A stretch of DNA of 64,000 nucleotides from Gemmatimonadota bacterium (GTDB lineage: Bacteria; Gemmatimonadota; Gemmatimonadetes; Gemmatimonadales; GWC2-71-9), in the NCBI GenBank assembly GCA_027294455.1, contig JAPULZ010000160.1, positions 1 through 64,000 on the forward strand, in the 5' to 3' direction. Positions 27,356-36,557 of the stretch are shown here, piece after piece (positions within the stretch are counted from its first letter, which is position 1; the number at the start of each line of letters is the position of its first letter). The translations under genes were made by a program, and so were the position numbers. The notes beneath the pieces are model-generated. The model saw nothing but the letters and a program-made list of their open reading frames with translations, did not search any database and was not told the origin of the DNA.

Positions 27356-29122
27356 ATGACACGAACGGCATTGCGAACGCATTACTGCGGTGCGTTGCGC
27401 TTGGAACACGAAGGACAACCGGTCCAGCTGGGCGGATGGGTGCACCGCCGCCGTGACCTGGGCGGCATCGTGTTCTTCGACTTGCGGGATCGGGAGGGCA
27501 TCGTGCAGGTAGCGTTCGGGCCGGCCTGGTCGTCGCCGGACGTCATCGAACGGGCCCAGGCCGTAGGGGCGGAAAGCGTCGTCATGATCGACGGCACGGT
27601 GGGCGCCCGACCGGAAGGGGCCCGCAACGCCGCGATGGCGACCGGCGACGTCGAGGTACACGCAACCGACTTCCGCATCGTCGGGCCGGCCGAGACACCA
27701 CCGATCCCCGTATGGCGAACGAAGGGAGAGGAACTCCCGGCGGAGGAGCTGCGCCTCCAGTATCGCTACCTGGACCTGCGGCGACCCGAATTGCAGCGAA
27801 ACCTGGCATTGCGCCACCGCCTGCTTCAGCGTGCTCGCGGGACGCTTACCCAGGCCGGATTCTACGAGCTCGAAACGCCAATCCTCACCAGGCCGACTCC
27901 GGAGGGCGCGCGGGATTACCTCGTGCCGTCCCGGGTGCACCCGGGCCGATTCTATGCGTTGCCGCAGTCGCCCCAGATCTACAAGCAGATTCTGATGGCG
28001 TCGGGGTTCGACCGGTATTTCCAGATCGCGCGGTGCTTTCGGGACGAGGACCTCCGTGCCGATCGACAGCCCGAATTCACCCAGATCGACATCGAAGCTT
28101 CGTTCGTCACCGCGGAAGACGTGTATGCCGTGGTGGAATCTGTGCTGGTGGACCTCTGGCAGGTGGCCGGCCATGACGTTCCGACGCCGTTCACCCGAAT
28201 GGCGCATGCTGACGCCATGGAACGCTACGGGACCGACAAGCCAGATCTTCGCTTTGGCCTGGTGCTCGAAGATCTCACCGACCTCGTGCGGGGGAGAGGC
28301 TTTCAGGCGTTCGAACAGGCGGTGGATGCCGGTGGACGCGTGCGGGGCATGCGGGTCGAGGGGGGGGTGGCACTCTCCCGGAAAGACCTCGACACCCTGA
28401 CCCAACAGGCGAAGAGTGCCGGGGTCGGTGGCCTGGCGACACTCAAGCGAAAGGGTGACGAGCTGACCGGCCCGCTGGCCCGTCTGGAGGGGATGACGGC
28501 CGAGGTCGCCGGACTCCGGGATGGAGACCTGCTGCTGGTCGTGGCGGGGGCTGACCGGATCACGTCGCCGGCTCTGGACCGAGTGCGCCTGGCCGTGATT
28601 CACAAGCTGGCCCCGGCCCCCCGGCAGGACCACGCATTTGCCTGGATCGAGGGCTTCCCCCTGTTCGAGCCCAACGAGGACGAGACGGGATGGGAGCCGG
28701 CGCACCACCCGTTTACAGCTCCCGCCGATGCCGATGTGGCCCTGTTGCGCGAGGGCCGGCTGGAACAAGTACGGGCGCAGCACTATGACGTGGTTTATAA
28801 TGGAAACGAATTGGGCAGCGGGTCGATCCGTATCAGCGACCCGGATCTCCAGCTCACGGTCCTGGAGGCCTTCGGCATCACGAGGGAAGACGCGGCCCGG
28901 CGATTCGGCTTTCTGCTCCAGGCCCTGCGGGGCGGTGTCCCGCCTCACGGCGGATTCGCCCTCGGATTCGACAGGATTGTGATGCTGCTGACCGGAAGCG
29001 ACAGCTTGCGAGACGTCATCGCGTTTCCCAAGACGACGGCCGCCCGCGCCCTGTTCGAAGATGCGCCAACCCTGGTCCCGGAGGACGAACTCGCCGAATT
29101 GGGAATCCAACGGCTGCCGTGA
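27356..29122 (+). CDS. aspS: Aspartyl-tRNA synthetase (bacterial type)
   Basis: Charges tRNA-Asp (possibly also tRNA-Asn) in the cytoplasm. The product has 588 residues, the bacterial length with the GAD insertion. The N-terminal OB fold reads [20 protein letters not shown]. Class II motif 2 is [20 protein letters not shown] and motif 3 is [20 protein letters not shown]. The amidotransferase genes gatCAB are not in view, so whether it is discriminating is unknown. It overlaps phoH by GTGA and begins a plus-strand operon continuing at least to ybeY and the CorC genes. Confidence 0.97.
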   Translation: MTRTALRTHYCGALRLEHEGQPVQLGGWVHRRRDLGGIVFFDLRDREGIVQVAFGPAWSSPDVIERAQAVGAESVVMIDGTVGARPEGARNAAMATGDVEVHATDFRIVGPAETPPIPVWRTKGEELPAEELRLQYRYLDLRRPELQRNLALRHRLLQRARGTLTQAGFYELETPILTRPTPEGARDYLVPSRVHPGRFYALPQSPQIYKQILMASGFDRYFQIARCFRDEDLRADRQPEFTQIDIEASFVTAEDVYAVVESVLVDLWQVAGHDVPTPFTRMAHADAMERYGTDKPDLRFGLVLEDLTDLVRGRGFQAFEQAVDAGGRVRGMRVEGGVALSRKDLDTLTQQAKSAGVGGLATLKRKGDELTGPLARLEGMTAEVAGLRDGDLLLVVAGADRITSPALDRVRLAVIHKLAPAPRQDHAFAWIEGFPLFEPNEDETGWEPAHHPFTAPADADVALLREGRLEQVRAQHYDVVYNGNELGSGSIRISDPDLQLTVLEAFGITREDAARRFGFLLQALRGGVPPHGGFALGFDRIVMLLTGSDSLRDVIAFPKTTAARALFEDAPTLVPEDELAELGIQRLP

Positions 29123-30078
29123 GTGACAAGATCACGCATCGTCTCTCCGTCGAGGGAGCCGATTCGCTGACCCTCGTCGGGGTGCATGATGCCAACCTCA
29201 TCGCGCTCGAGCAGGCCACCGGCGTGCGTGCGTCCCTGCGCGGTGATCATTTCACGCTGGCCGGCGAGGTCGCAGCCGTGGAGCGCGCCGTCCGCATTGC
29301 CTCCGCCATGATCGACGCGGCCCGCATGGATCAATCTCTCACCCCGGACGATGTGGACCGGCTCGCCGCCAACGGCAACCGGGAGCTCGAAGGGTGGAGC
29401 GAGGGCGCCGAGGAGCTGAAGATCGTGCTTCCGGGGGTGCGGCGAGCGGTTCAGCCGAAAACACCGGGGCAATGCGAGTATCTCCGGGCCATGCGCGACC
29501 ACGACATCGTGGTCGGGATCGGACCGGCCGGCACGGGGAAGACCTACCTCGCGGTGGCCATGGCGGTGGAGGCCCTGGCCCGCAAGCGTGTGCGCCGGGT
29601 CGTCCTGGCGCGGCCCGCCGTCGAGGCCGGAGAGCGGTTGGGTTTCCTCCCCGGCGACCTGCAGGCCAAGGTCGACCCCTATCTACGGCCACTCTACGAT
29701 GCCCTCGAAGAGATGATGCCGCAGGATCGGGCGCAGCGGGCCATCGACAACCGCATCATCGAGGTCGCGCCTCTGGCGTATATGCGCGGCCGGACCCTGG
29801 CCGATGCCTTCGTGATTCTGGACGAAGCGCAGAACGTCACCGGCGGCCAGATGAAGATGTTCTTGACGCGCCTCGGAGTGAATTCACGCGCGGTAGTGAT
29901 CGGCGACAAGACCCAAAGCGATCTCGACCCTCGCGAGGAGTCGGGATTGCTCCAGGTAGAGCGCATCCTCCCGGGCATCGACGGGGTCGCGTTTTGTTAC
30001 CTGGGCGACGGTGATGTCGTGCGACATCGACTGGTGCGGCAAATCCTGCGGGCGTATGACGAGGATCAAGAGGCATGA
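29119..30078 (+). CDS. phoH: PhoH-like ATPase (YbeZ)
   Basis: Cytoplasmic P-loop ATPase of 319 residues with a GTG start inside the aspS stop. An N-terminal KH-like part (about 1-90) leads to Walker [39 protein letters not shown], Walker [21 protein letters not shown] and GDKTQSDLD. The family is linked to RNA metabolism and ribosome maturation with YbeY, whose gene is two positions downstream. The phosphate-starvation link of the name does not hold for all members. It overlaps the 7TM-HD gene by ATGA. Confidence 0.93.
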   Translation: MSDKITHRLSVEGADSLTLVGVHDANLIALEQATGVRASLRGDHFTLAGEVAAVERAVRIASAMIDAARMDQSLTPDDVDRLAANGNRELEGWSEGAEELKIVLPGVRRAVQPKTPGQCEYLRAMRDHDIVVGIGPAGTGKTYLAVAMAVEALARKRVRRVVLARPAVEAGERLGFLPGDLQAKVDPYLRPLYDALEEMMPQDRAQRAIDNRIIEVAPLAYMRGRTLADAFVILDEAQNVTGGQMKMFLTRLGVNSRAVVIGDKTQSDLDPREESGLLQVERILPGIDGVAFCYLGDGDVVRHRLVRQILRAYDEDQEA

Positions 30079-32282
30079 CCGCGTCGGAACACGAGGCAGG
30101 CCTGCGACACACCCTCGAGCGGTTCCGCAAGAGCCGCACGGCGTATCATGGCGCGCGATGGCTGCCCCTCGTCGGGTTGGCACTGCTGACATACGCCCTG
30201 TACCCGGTCACCCAGGGGTTCACGGTGGAGGTGCCCGAGGTGGGGGCGGTGGCGCTCGAAGAAATCGTGGCCCCATTCGCGTTCGTGGTTCCGAAGACCG
30301 AATCCGAGATCCAACAAGAAGCCGATGACCTGGCCTCCCGTGTCAATCCCATCTACGAGTACCGGGCGGGCGTCTCCGACTCCATCGCCACCCGCATCGA
30401 CGCCCTGTTCATCGGGCTGGACACCAGCGACTCGGCCGACGCAATGATCACGGTCGCGCAGGGGTTCGGCGTGATGTTGACCGGAGAGGAGGCGAGCTAT
30501 CTCGGGGCGGTGACGGTGCGTAGCGCCTTCCGGCGGTCGCTGCGGCGGATGGTGACGATCTATCTGGCGCGCGGCGTCGCCGCACCGGGCACGGTGCGCA
30601 ACGAGCTGAACAACGAAGTGATGGTCCGGCGGGCGGGCAGCGAGACGCTCATTCTGCGGGACAGCGTTTCGGCGCTGCCACAATACCTCGACCTCGCCGC
30701 CCGGGAGCATCCCGACCCCAACTCGGCGGTGGGCAACCAGTTGTTCGTTCGGCTCCTCAACACGTTCTTCCAAGCCACCCTGACGCCAAACGTGGTGGAG
30801 ACCGAAGGCCGGCGCCTCTCGCTGCGCAACTCGGTCCAACTGGTCAAGGACAGCGTTCGACAGGACGAACGCATCATCAACAACCATGAGATTGTGACAC
30901 CACAGGCACGCGACCGGTTGCTCGCGCTCCAGCAGGCGCTGGTCGATCAAGGTCGGTTCGACGGAGCCGGTTTTCAGCGGACGCTCGGCCAAGTACTGAC
31001 GAACGGGATCGTACTGGCCGTGTTCTGGCTCCTGTTGATGCTGTATTTGCCGAACACCTATCGAGAGATCCGGCACATGTGCGTGTTCGCTGCCCTGTTC
31101 GCCATCGTCATCATCGGGGCGGCGGTGAATCACCGGTTCATCAACGAGGGACCCGAACTGATTCCGATTCCGTTCGCCGCCCTGGTGATGACCGTACTCT
31201 TCAACGGTCGCATCGCCATGGTGGCGGCCATCGTGCTGGCCGTGCTCTTGGGCTCGCAAGTGGCGTACGGCGGACAGGACGCTTTCTACATCGCGTTGTT
31301 GGGAGGCGTCACCGCCGCGTTGAGTGTCAGGAGAATCAGCCGGCGCACCGAGATTCTGGCGTCCACGGCGTTCGTGGCTGTCGCCTTCGTCCTGGCCGCC
31401 GTGACGGTGGGCTTGCGCGTCGGGTGGTCGGCCGGGGAGCTGGGCCTGAGCGTCGTGCGCGGCGCCGCCAACGCCACCGTCTCCGCGGCGCTGGTATTCA
31501 TGGTGATGCCCATCTTCGAGCGATGGACCCACATCACCACCGACCTCACCCTCCTCGAGCTCTCCGATCCCAATCATCCCCTCTTGCGGCGCCTCGCCAC
31601 CGAGGTGCCCGGCACGTACGCCCACAGCGTGGCGATGGCGAACCTGAGCGAGGGGGCGTGCAATGCGATCGGAGCCGCCGGACTGTTGGCTCGTGTCGGG
31701 TGCTACTATCACGACGTCGGCAAGCTGCAAAAGCCGCTGCACTTCGTGGAAAATCAGGGCGTGGGCGGCAACCCCCACGACCGTCTCCCGCCTGACGTCT
31801 CGGCCACCATCATTCGGAATCACGTCATCGCGGGGATGGCGCTGGCGGACGAGCACCGGCTTCCGAAACCGGTGAAGGCCTTCATTCCGGAGCACCATGG
31901 GACGGCGGAGATCAGCTACTTCCTGGATCGCGCCAGGAAGAACGGCGAGGTTCCCGAGGAGGCGCTCGAGTCGTTCCGGTATCCCGGGCCGCGCCCGCAA
32001 TCCGTCGAGACGGCCGTCTGCATGTTGGCCGACGGTGTTGAGGCGGCGCTGCGCGTCATCGACGAACCGTCTCCTCAGAAACTCCGCGGGGCCATCGATC
32101 ATGTGGTGCAGCAGCGCATCGACGCGAAACAATTGGACGAAGCACCAATCACGCTGGGGCAGATCGAGCGCGTGAAAGACGAATTCGTCCGCATCTTGAG
32201 CGGCATGCATCACAACCGGCTCGACTATCCGGAGGAGGCCGGTGGGATCACGGCGGACTGGAAAGAACCGGACAAGACGTGA
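30075..32282 (+). CDS. 7TM-HD cyclic-di-AMP phosphodiesterase, PgpH type
   Basis: Membrane protein of 735 residues. One helix near residue 35 is followed by an extracellular 7TMR-HDED domain (about 65-310), a block of about seven helices (about 310-480) and a cytoplasmic HD domain. The HD motifs are TYAHSVAMANLSEGACNAIG, YYHDVGKLQKPLHFVENQ, RNHVIAGMALADEHRLP and FIPEHHGTAEISYFLDRA. PgpH relatives hydrolyse cyclic-di-AMP. A diadenylate cyclase is not in the window. It is translationally coupled to phoH and lies 1 base before ybeY, an order seen in many bacteria. Confidence 0.9.
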   Translation: MTASEHEAGLRHTLERFRKSRTAYHGARWLPLVGLALLTYALYPVTQGFTVEVPEVGAVALEEIVAPFAFVVPKTESEIQQEADDLASRVNPIYEYRAGVSDSIATRIDALFIGLDTSDSADAMITVAQGFGVMLTGEEASYLGAVTVRSAFRRSLRRMVTIYLARGVAAPGTVRNELNNEVMVRRAGSETLILRDSVSALPQYLDLAAREHPDPNSAVGNQLFVRLLNTFFQATLTPNVVETEGRRLSLRNSVQLVKDSVRQDERIINNHEIVTPQARDRLLALQQALVDQGRFDGAGFQRTLGQVLTNGIVLAVFWLLLMLYLPNTYREIRHMCVFAALFAIVIIGAAVNHRFINEGPELIPIPFAALVMTVLFNGRIAMVAAIVLAVLLGSQVAYGGQDAFYIALLGGVTAALSVRRISRRTEILASTAFVAVAFVLAAVTVGLRVGWSAGELGLSVVRGAANATVSAALVFMVMPIFERWTHITTDLTLLELSDPNHPLLRRLATEVPGTYAHSVAMANLSEGACNAIGAAGLLARVGCYYHDVGKLQKPLHFVENQGVGGNPHDRLPPDVSATIIRNHVIAGMALADEHRLPKPVKAFIPEHHGTAEISYFLDRARKNGEVPEEALESFRYPGPRPQSVETAVCMLADGVEAALRVIDEPSPQKLRGAIDHVVQQRIDAKQLDEAPITLGQIERVKDEFVRILSGMHHNRLDYPEEAGGITADWKEPDKT

Positions 32283-32283
32283 C

Positions 32284-32712
32284 GTGCGGGTGTCGTTCGC
32301 CGGCGACCGGCGAGCACTCGCGGCGCCCACGGTCCGTCGAGTCGTTGGCGCCGTCCTCGAGGGCGAGCGGTCGGTCGAAACGATCATGACGGTCACATTT
32401 CTCTCCGCGGCGCGCATGCGGACGCTCAATCGCAAATCGTTCGACCACGACCGGGCCAGCGACGTCATCGCCTTCCGGCTGCCGCATGCCGATGAGGTGT
32501 TCGGCGACGTGTACGTGTGCCCGGCGGAGGCCAGACGGTCCGCCAGGCGATATCGCGTGCCGGTGCGCGAGGAACTGATTCGGCTGGTGATTCACGGGAC
32601 ACTGCACGTGTTGGGCTACGACCATCCGGCTGGTGAAAGCCGTATCCATTCTTCTATGTGGGCTCGGCAAGAACGGTATGTCGTGGCCGTCCAGAGCGGT
32701 GCCGCCCCATGA
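32284..32712 (+). CDS. ybeY: Endoribonuclease YbeY (16S rRNA maturation)
   Basis: Zinc-dependent RNase for the 16S rRNA 3' end and ribosome quality control. The product has 142 residues. The metal site is intact: HGTLHVLGYDHPAGES supplies three histidines. DHDRASDVIAFRLP and FGDVYVCPAEA are the conserved upstream blocks. GTG right after the 7TM-HD stop is the start, since the frame beyond it has no family sequence. The tail overlaps the next gene by ATGA. It is a functional partner of PhoH/YbeZ. Confidence 0.92.
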   Translation: MRVSFAGDRRALAAPTVRRVVGAVLEGERSVETIMTVTFLSAARMRTLNRKSFDHDRASDVIAFRLPHADEVFGDVYVCPAEARRSARRYRVPVREELIRLVIHGTLHVLGYDHPAGESRIHSSMWARQERYVVAVQSGAAP

Positions 32713-33908
32713 CCACGCCCGATGCTCTGGCCGTGGTGGTCGCGGCCCTCGCCGCAGGTTGGGCGGCTCTCCTCGCCCTCGCCGAAGAATCTCCCAAGGT
32801 GTCACGAGCCCTGGTGGAGGGAGCGCATACCGAAACGGGTTCCGCGACGCCCTATCGAATCGTGCACGCCAGCCGCCTTTCCCTCCTCTTCATCGCCGCC
32901 GTTGCCGCCGCGCAAGCCGGCGAGTGGTGGCAACGGGGGCCGGCGGCGGGCGTGGGGGTGGCGTTTGTCTCCGTGGGCTTTCTCTTCATGATCGGCGAGG
33001 CTCTCCCCCGGGCGATCGCCGCCCTGGCACCCGAGGTGGCCGCCGCTGCCGCCCCCTTCGCCGAGCGTACCACGGTGGTGTTTCGTCCCCTGCTGGCCCT
33101 GTTGGGCGGTGTGGAACGTGTGCTTCCGCGCGCCCTCCCGAAGCCCCGGAGTGGGGAGCGCGGATTGGGATCGGCCCAACGCGACTTGCTGATGGGGGTG
33201 TTTTCCTTGGGCGAGACCACGGTCGAGGACATCATGACGCCGCGTCTCGACATCAGCGCGGTGGACGACAGCGCCGAGTGGCACGACGTGATCGACGTGG
33301 TGCGCCGGAGTGAACACGGTCGGATCCCCGTCTACACGGACACGCTGGACAATGTGGTGGGCGTGCTGTACGCGAAGGACCTGGTGCCGGCCGTCGGTGG
33401 GGCCGAACCCGCGCCGGATCGCTGGCAGGATCTCGTGCGCCCGGCGCAATTCGTCCCGGAAACCAAGCCGCTCTCCGTGCAGCTTCGGGATTTCCAGCGG
33501 GGACCGTCTCACATCGTCGTCGTGGTGGACGAGTTCGGCGGCACGGCGGGCCTCGTTACGCTCGAGGACGTTCTCGAGGAGGTGGTCGGAGAAATCCACA
33601 ATGAGTACGACATCGACGAAAAACCGGCCATCGAACGAGAGGGCGTCGACAAGTTCTGGGTGGCCGGTGGTGTCACCCTCGACGAACTGAGCGCCCTGCT
33701 CGAGCGAAATCTCGAACAGGAAGATGTGAGCACGGTCGGCGGATTCGTGTACGCCCAACTCGGGCGCGTCCCCAACCCCGGCGATGCGTTCGAGGTCGCG
33801 GGATTCCGCGTCGTGGTCGAGCAGGTGGTTCACCGCCGCGTGCGCCGCGTGTATTTCGAGCGGCTGGCGCCCGCGGCCCATGGGCAATCCCCGGGGTCGA
33901 GAACATGA
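32709..33908 (+). CDS. CorC/HlyC-family CBS-domain transporter (CNNM-like), copy 1
   Basis: Product of 399 residues. The N-terminal 145 residues form a membrane region (DUF21/CNNM-like, diverged) with about four helices. A CBS pair follows at about 175-300: TVEDIMTPRLDISAVDD, GRIPVYTDTLDNVVGVLYAKDL and VVVVDEFGGTAGLVTLEDVLEE. A CorC/HlyC C-terminal domain at about 315-390 includes VSTVGGFVYAQLGRVPNPGD. Family members export Mg2+ or Co2+ or regulate such transport; the haemolysin label is historical. It overlaps ybeY upstream and the second copy downstream by ATGA. Confidence 0.88.
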   Translation: MTTPDALAVVVAALAAGWAALLALAEESPKVSRALVEGAHTETGSATPYRIVHASRLSLLFIAAVAAAQAGEWWQRGPAAGVGVAFVSVGFLFMIGEALPRAIAALAPEVAAAAAPFAERTTVVFRPLLALLGGVERVLPRALPKPRSGERGLGSAQRDLLMGVFSLGETTVEDIMTPRLDISAVDDSAEWHDVIDVVRRSEHGRIPVYTDTLDNVVGVLYAKDLVPAVGGAEPAPDRWQDLVRPAQFVPETKPLSVQLRDFQRGPSHIVVVVDEFGGTAGLVTLEDVLEEVVGEIHNEYDIDEKPAIEREGVDKFWVAGGVTLDELSALLERNLEQEDVSTVGGFVYAQLGRVPNPGDAFEVAGFRVVVEQVVHRRVRRVYFERLAPAAHGQSPGSRT

Positions 33909-35092
33909 TGCCGTGGCTGCTGGTCGGGATCGGACTCCTTGTGGGCGCCATCGGCACGACCGTAGCGGTTGGCGCGGCAGCCGTCAGCCGGGTCGAGCTC
34001 ACGCGCTGGATCTCCCGGAGGCTGCGTGGCGCCGCCGTGGCCAGTACCCTCCTCGCACGACCCGGCCAGCTCTTGCGGGTCGCGACGGCCGTCGGCACCG
34101 TGGGGATTCTGGTGACCGGGTTCGGGGTCACGGCTCTCGTGCCCAACATGCCCAGGCTTGGCGCCATCGCGTTGATCCTCCTGGCCATCCTACCCGCCGT
34201 TTCCGTCATCACCTACGGCGTGCCCCGCGTCATCGGTCGCCGCTGGTGTGAGCCGGTGGTGTGGCGCGCGCGGCCGTGGATGGATCGTTTGGCCATCGTG
34301 CTGCGGCCGCTCATGCCTGGATTCGGCCGCACCCGGAGCACCGACCTGAGGGAGGTCCTGCGGGTGGGAGGGGCGGAGGATTTTCTGGAACCCGGCGAAC
34401 TGAGCGTCATTTCCGGCGTGCTGGATTTCACGCGCCGGCCCGTGCGGGACGTCATGACGCCCCGCACGGACATCGTCGCATTGCCCGAAGGAACGACCGT
34501 GCACGAAATGGGGCAGATATTCGCCGAGTCCGGTTACTCCCGTTTGCCCGTCTACCGCGAGTCGCTGGACCACATCCTCGGAATGATCCACGCCTTCGAT
34601 GTTCTCAAGGTGACCCCGGGAAGCGAGCTGCCGATGCGTCCGGTGACGATGACCCCAGGATCGAAGCCGTGCGCCGAATTGTTGCTCGAGCTTCAGCACG
34701 AGCGTCGGCAGCTAGCCATCGTGCTCGACGAATTCGGCGGCACCGACGGCATCGTGACCTTGGAGGATCTGTTGGAGCTTCTCGTCGGCGACATTTTCGA
34801 GGAGGAGGCCGTCGATTCCGCCGACAGGTCCGGGAACCTGCTCGAGGTGGACGGCGATGCGTCCGGCAGCGAGATCACCGCCCGGTTCGGCGTGTCCCTC
34901 CCCGAGGATTCCGAGACGATCGGCGGCTTCCTCGTTCGCCAGGCCGGGAGGATTCCCCACCCAGGCGATCGTTTTACCTTGAATGGACTCGAATTCGACG
35001 TGCTTGCGGCATCGCCGACGCGAATCGAACGCATCGTGGTGAGGCGCGGGCCGGTCGAGGCGATCGCACTTTCGCCGCGGAGAAAAACGTAG
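33905..35092 (+). CDS. CorC/HlyC-family CBS-domain transporter (CNNM-like), copy 2
   Basis: Tandem paralogue of the preceding protein with 395 residues and the same plan: a membrane region at about 1-130, a CBS pair at about 175-300 and a CorC/HlyC domain at the end. Motifs are PVRDVMTPRTDIVALPEG, SRLPVYRESLDHILGMIHAFD, IVLDEFGGTDGIVTLEDLLE and SETIGGFLVRQAGRIPHPGD. The membrane part differs strongly from copy 1, so the two may have different ions or form a heteromer. They are joined by ATGA overlap. MgtE follows after 36 bases. Confidence 0.88.
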   Translation: MMPWLLVGIGLLVGAIGTTVAVGAAAVSRVELTRWISRRLRGAAVASTLLARPGQLLRVATAVGTVGILVTGFGVTALVPNMPRLGAIALILLAILPAVSVITYGVPRVIGRRWCEPVVWRARPWMDRLAIVLRPLMPGFGRTRSTDLREVLRVGGAEDFLEPGELSVISGVLDFTRRPVRDVMTPRTDIVALPEGTTVHEMGQIFAESGYSRLPVYRESLDHILGMIHAFDVLKVTPGSELPMRPVTMTPGSKPCAELLLELQHERRQLAIVLDEFGGTDGIVTLEDLLELLVGDIFEEEAVDSADRSGNLLEVDGDASGSEITARFGVSLPEDSETIGGFLVRQAGRIPHPGDRFTLNGLEFDVLAASPTRIERIVVRRGPVEAIALSPRRKT

Positions 35093-35128
35093 CACAGACG
35101 ATTTTAGCATCACCAATCTAGCATCGCA

Positions 35129-36481
35129 ATGGGGGACGCCCCGATGACCGACCCATCTGTCTTGGTGGAAGAACTGATGCGCCTGGCCGAGTCGGGCGAC
35201 GTGGCGGCGTTCCGGGAGCGGGCCGAGCAGGTACATCCGTCTGACCTGTCCGATGCCTTCGCGGCGTTGGACGAGGATCTTCGGGTCCGTCTCGTCAGAG
35301 AACTTCCGGCAGGTGTGGTGTCGGAAGCCCTGGCGGAAATGGAGCCCGAGGAGCGGCCGTCTCGAGTCCTCGAGGCCTTGAGCGACGAGGAAGCGGCCGA
35401 CATCGTCGACGAGTTGGCCACCGACGACGCGGCCGACGTGATCGCCGAGCTCCCACCGGAACGTGCCGACACCATCCTGCGGCTGGTCGACGATCGCGAA
35501 GAGATCGAAGACTTGCTGCGGTACGACGAAGAATCGGCCGGCGGCATCATGACCACGGAACTCGTCTCGGTACATGAGGCCGCCACGGCCGAGGAAACGA
35601 TCGAAGAAATTCGCCGGCGGAGTGAAGAGATCGACGATTTCTATCAGGTGTACTGCGTGTCGGACGATGGCAAGCTGGTCGGCGTGTTGTCGCTGCGGCG
35701 CGTCGTCGGCGTGCCGGCCTACACGCCCGTGCGAGACGTCATGGAGCCGGCACCCGTGATCGTGACACCCGACCAAGATCAGGAGCAGGTTGCCCGGTCC
35801 ATGGCGCGTTACAACGTGGCGGCCGTACCGGTGGTGGACCACACGGGCGTGCTGCTGGGACGGATCACCTTCGACGACGTCATCGATGTCGTCGAGGCAG
35901 AGCAGACCGAGGACCTCCTAAAATTCGGCGGCGCCGGCGGCGACGAGACGCTGGGTGGTGGCTGGGTCGACGCGATCCGCAAACGGCTGCCCTGGTTGCT
36001 GGTCAACCTCCTCACCGCCTCCATGGCTGCCCTCATCATCCGGCTGTTTCAGGACACCATCGAGGCGCTCCTGGTCCTGGCCGTGTTGGGCCCCGTGATC
36101 GCCGGCATGGGTGGCAACGCCGGCACCCAAGCGTTGGCGGTCACCGTGCGCCGCGTGGCGTTGGGCCTCGCTCCCAGGGAGCACGGGTTGCAGATCGTCA
36201 GGAAGGAGTTGCTCGTCGGGCTTGTGAACGGCCTCGCCGTGGGGCTCATCGTGGGTGCCGTGGCTGCCATGATCGGTGCTGATCGGATGTTGGGCTTCGT
36301 GGTCATGCTCGCCATGTGGGGCAACATCGTGGTGGCCGGCGTGGCCGGGGCGTCGATCCCCCTCGTCCTGGAAAAGCTGGGCCTGGACCCGGCCGTGGCG
36401 AGCTCCGTTTTCGTGACGGCGTTCACTGATATGTTCGGGTATTTCCTCATACTGGGACTGGCCACGGCGCTGATTCTCTAA
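35129..36481 (+). CDS. mgtE: Magnesium transporter MgtE
   Basis: Mg2+ channel of 450 residues. An N-terminal superhelical domain (about 1-130) is rich in Asp/Glu (DEEAADIVDELATDDAADVI) and senses cytoplasmic Mg2+. A CBS pair spans about 135-260 (GGIMTTELVSVHE, VRDVMEPAPVIVTPDQDQE). Five membrane helices follow from about residue 290. The pore signature GPVIAGMGGNAGTQALAV is present. A TAGCAT box 5 bases before the ATG may give it its own leaderless transcript. Together with the two CorC genes it makes a three-gene divalent-cation cluster. Confidence 0.95.
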   Translation: MGDAPMTDPSVLVEELMRLAESGDVAAFRERAEQVHPSDLSDAFAALDEDLRVRLVRELPAGVVSEALAEMEPEERPSRVLEALSDEEAADIVDELATDDAADVIAELPPERADTILRLVDDREEIEDLLRYDEESAGGIMTTELVSVHEAATAEETIEEIRRRSEEIDDFYQVYCVSDDGKLVGVLSLRRVVGVPAYTPVRDVMEPAPVIVTPDQDQEQVARSMARYNVAAVPVVDHTGVLLGRITFDDVIDVVEAEQTEDLLKFGGAGGDETLGGGWVDAIRKRLPWLLVNLLTASMAALIIRLFQDTIEALLVLAVLGPVIAGMGGNAGTQALAVTVRRVALGLAPREHGLQIVRKELLVGLVNGLAVGLIVGAVAAMIGADRMLGFVVMLAMWGNIVVAGVAGASIPLVLEKLGLDPAVASSVFVTAFTDMFGYFLILGLATALIL

Positions 36482-36545
36482 TCTCTGTTCTCGAGGGTTG
36501 TGCGAGAAAACCTGCCCGAGACGTCATCCGGGGAAGCGAAACCGA

Positions 36546-36552
36546 AAAGGAG
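36546..36552 (+). promoter_or_regulatory. Strong ribosome binding site (AAAGGAG)
   Basis: AAAGGAG sits 5 bases before the ATG at 36558 and settles the start of the DUF4139 gene over an open frame reaching 20 codons further up. Strong Shine-Dalgarno sequences are rare in this window. Confidence 0.75.
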
Positions 36553-36557
36553 TTATC

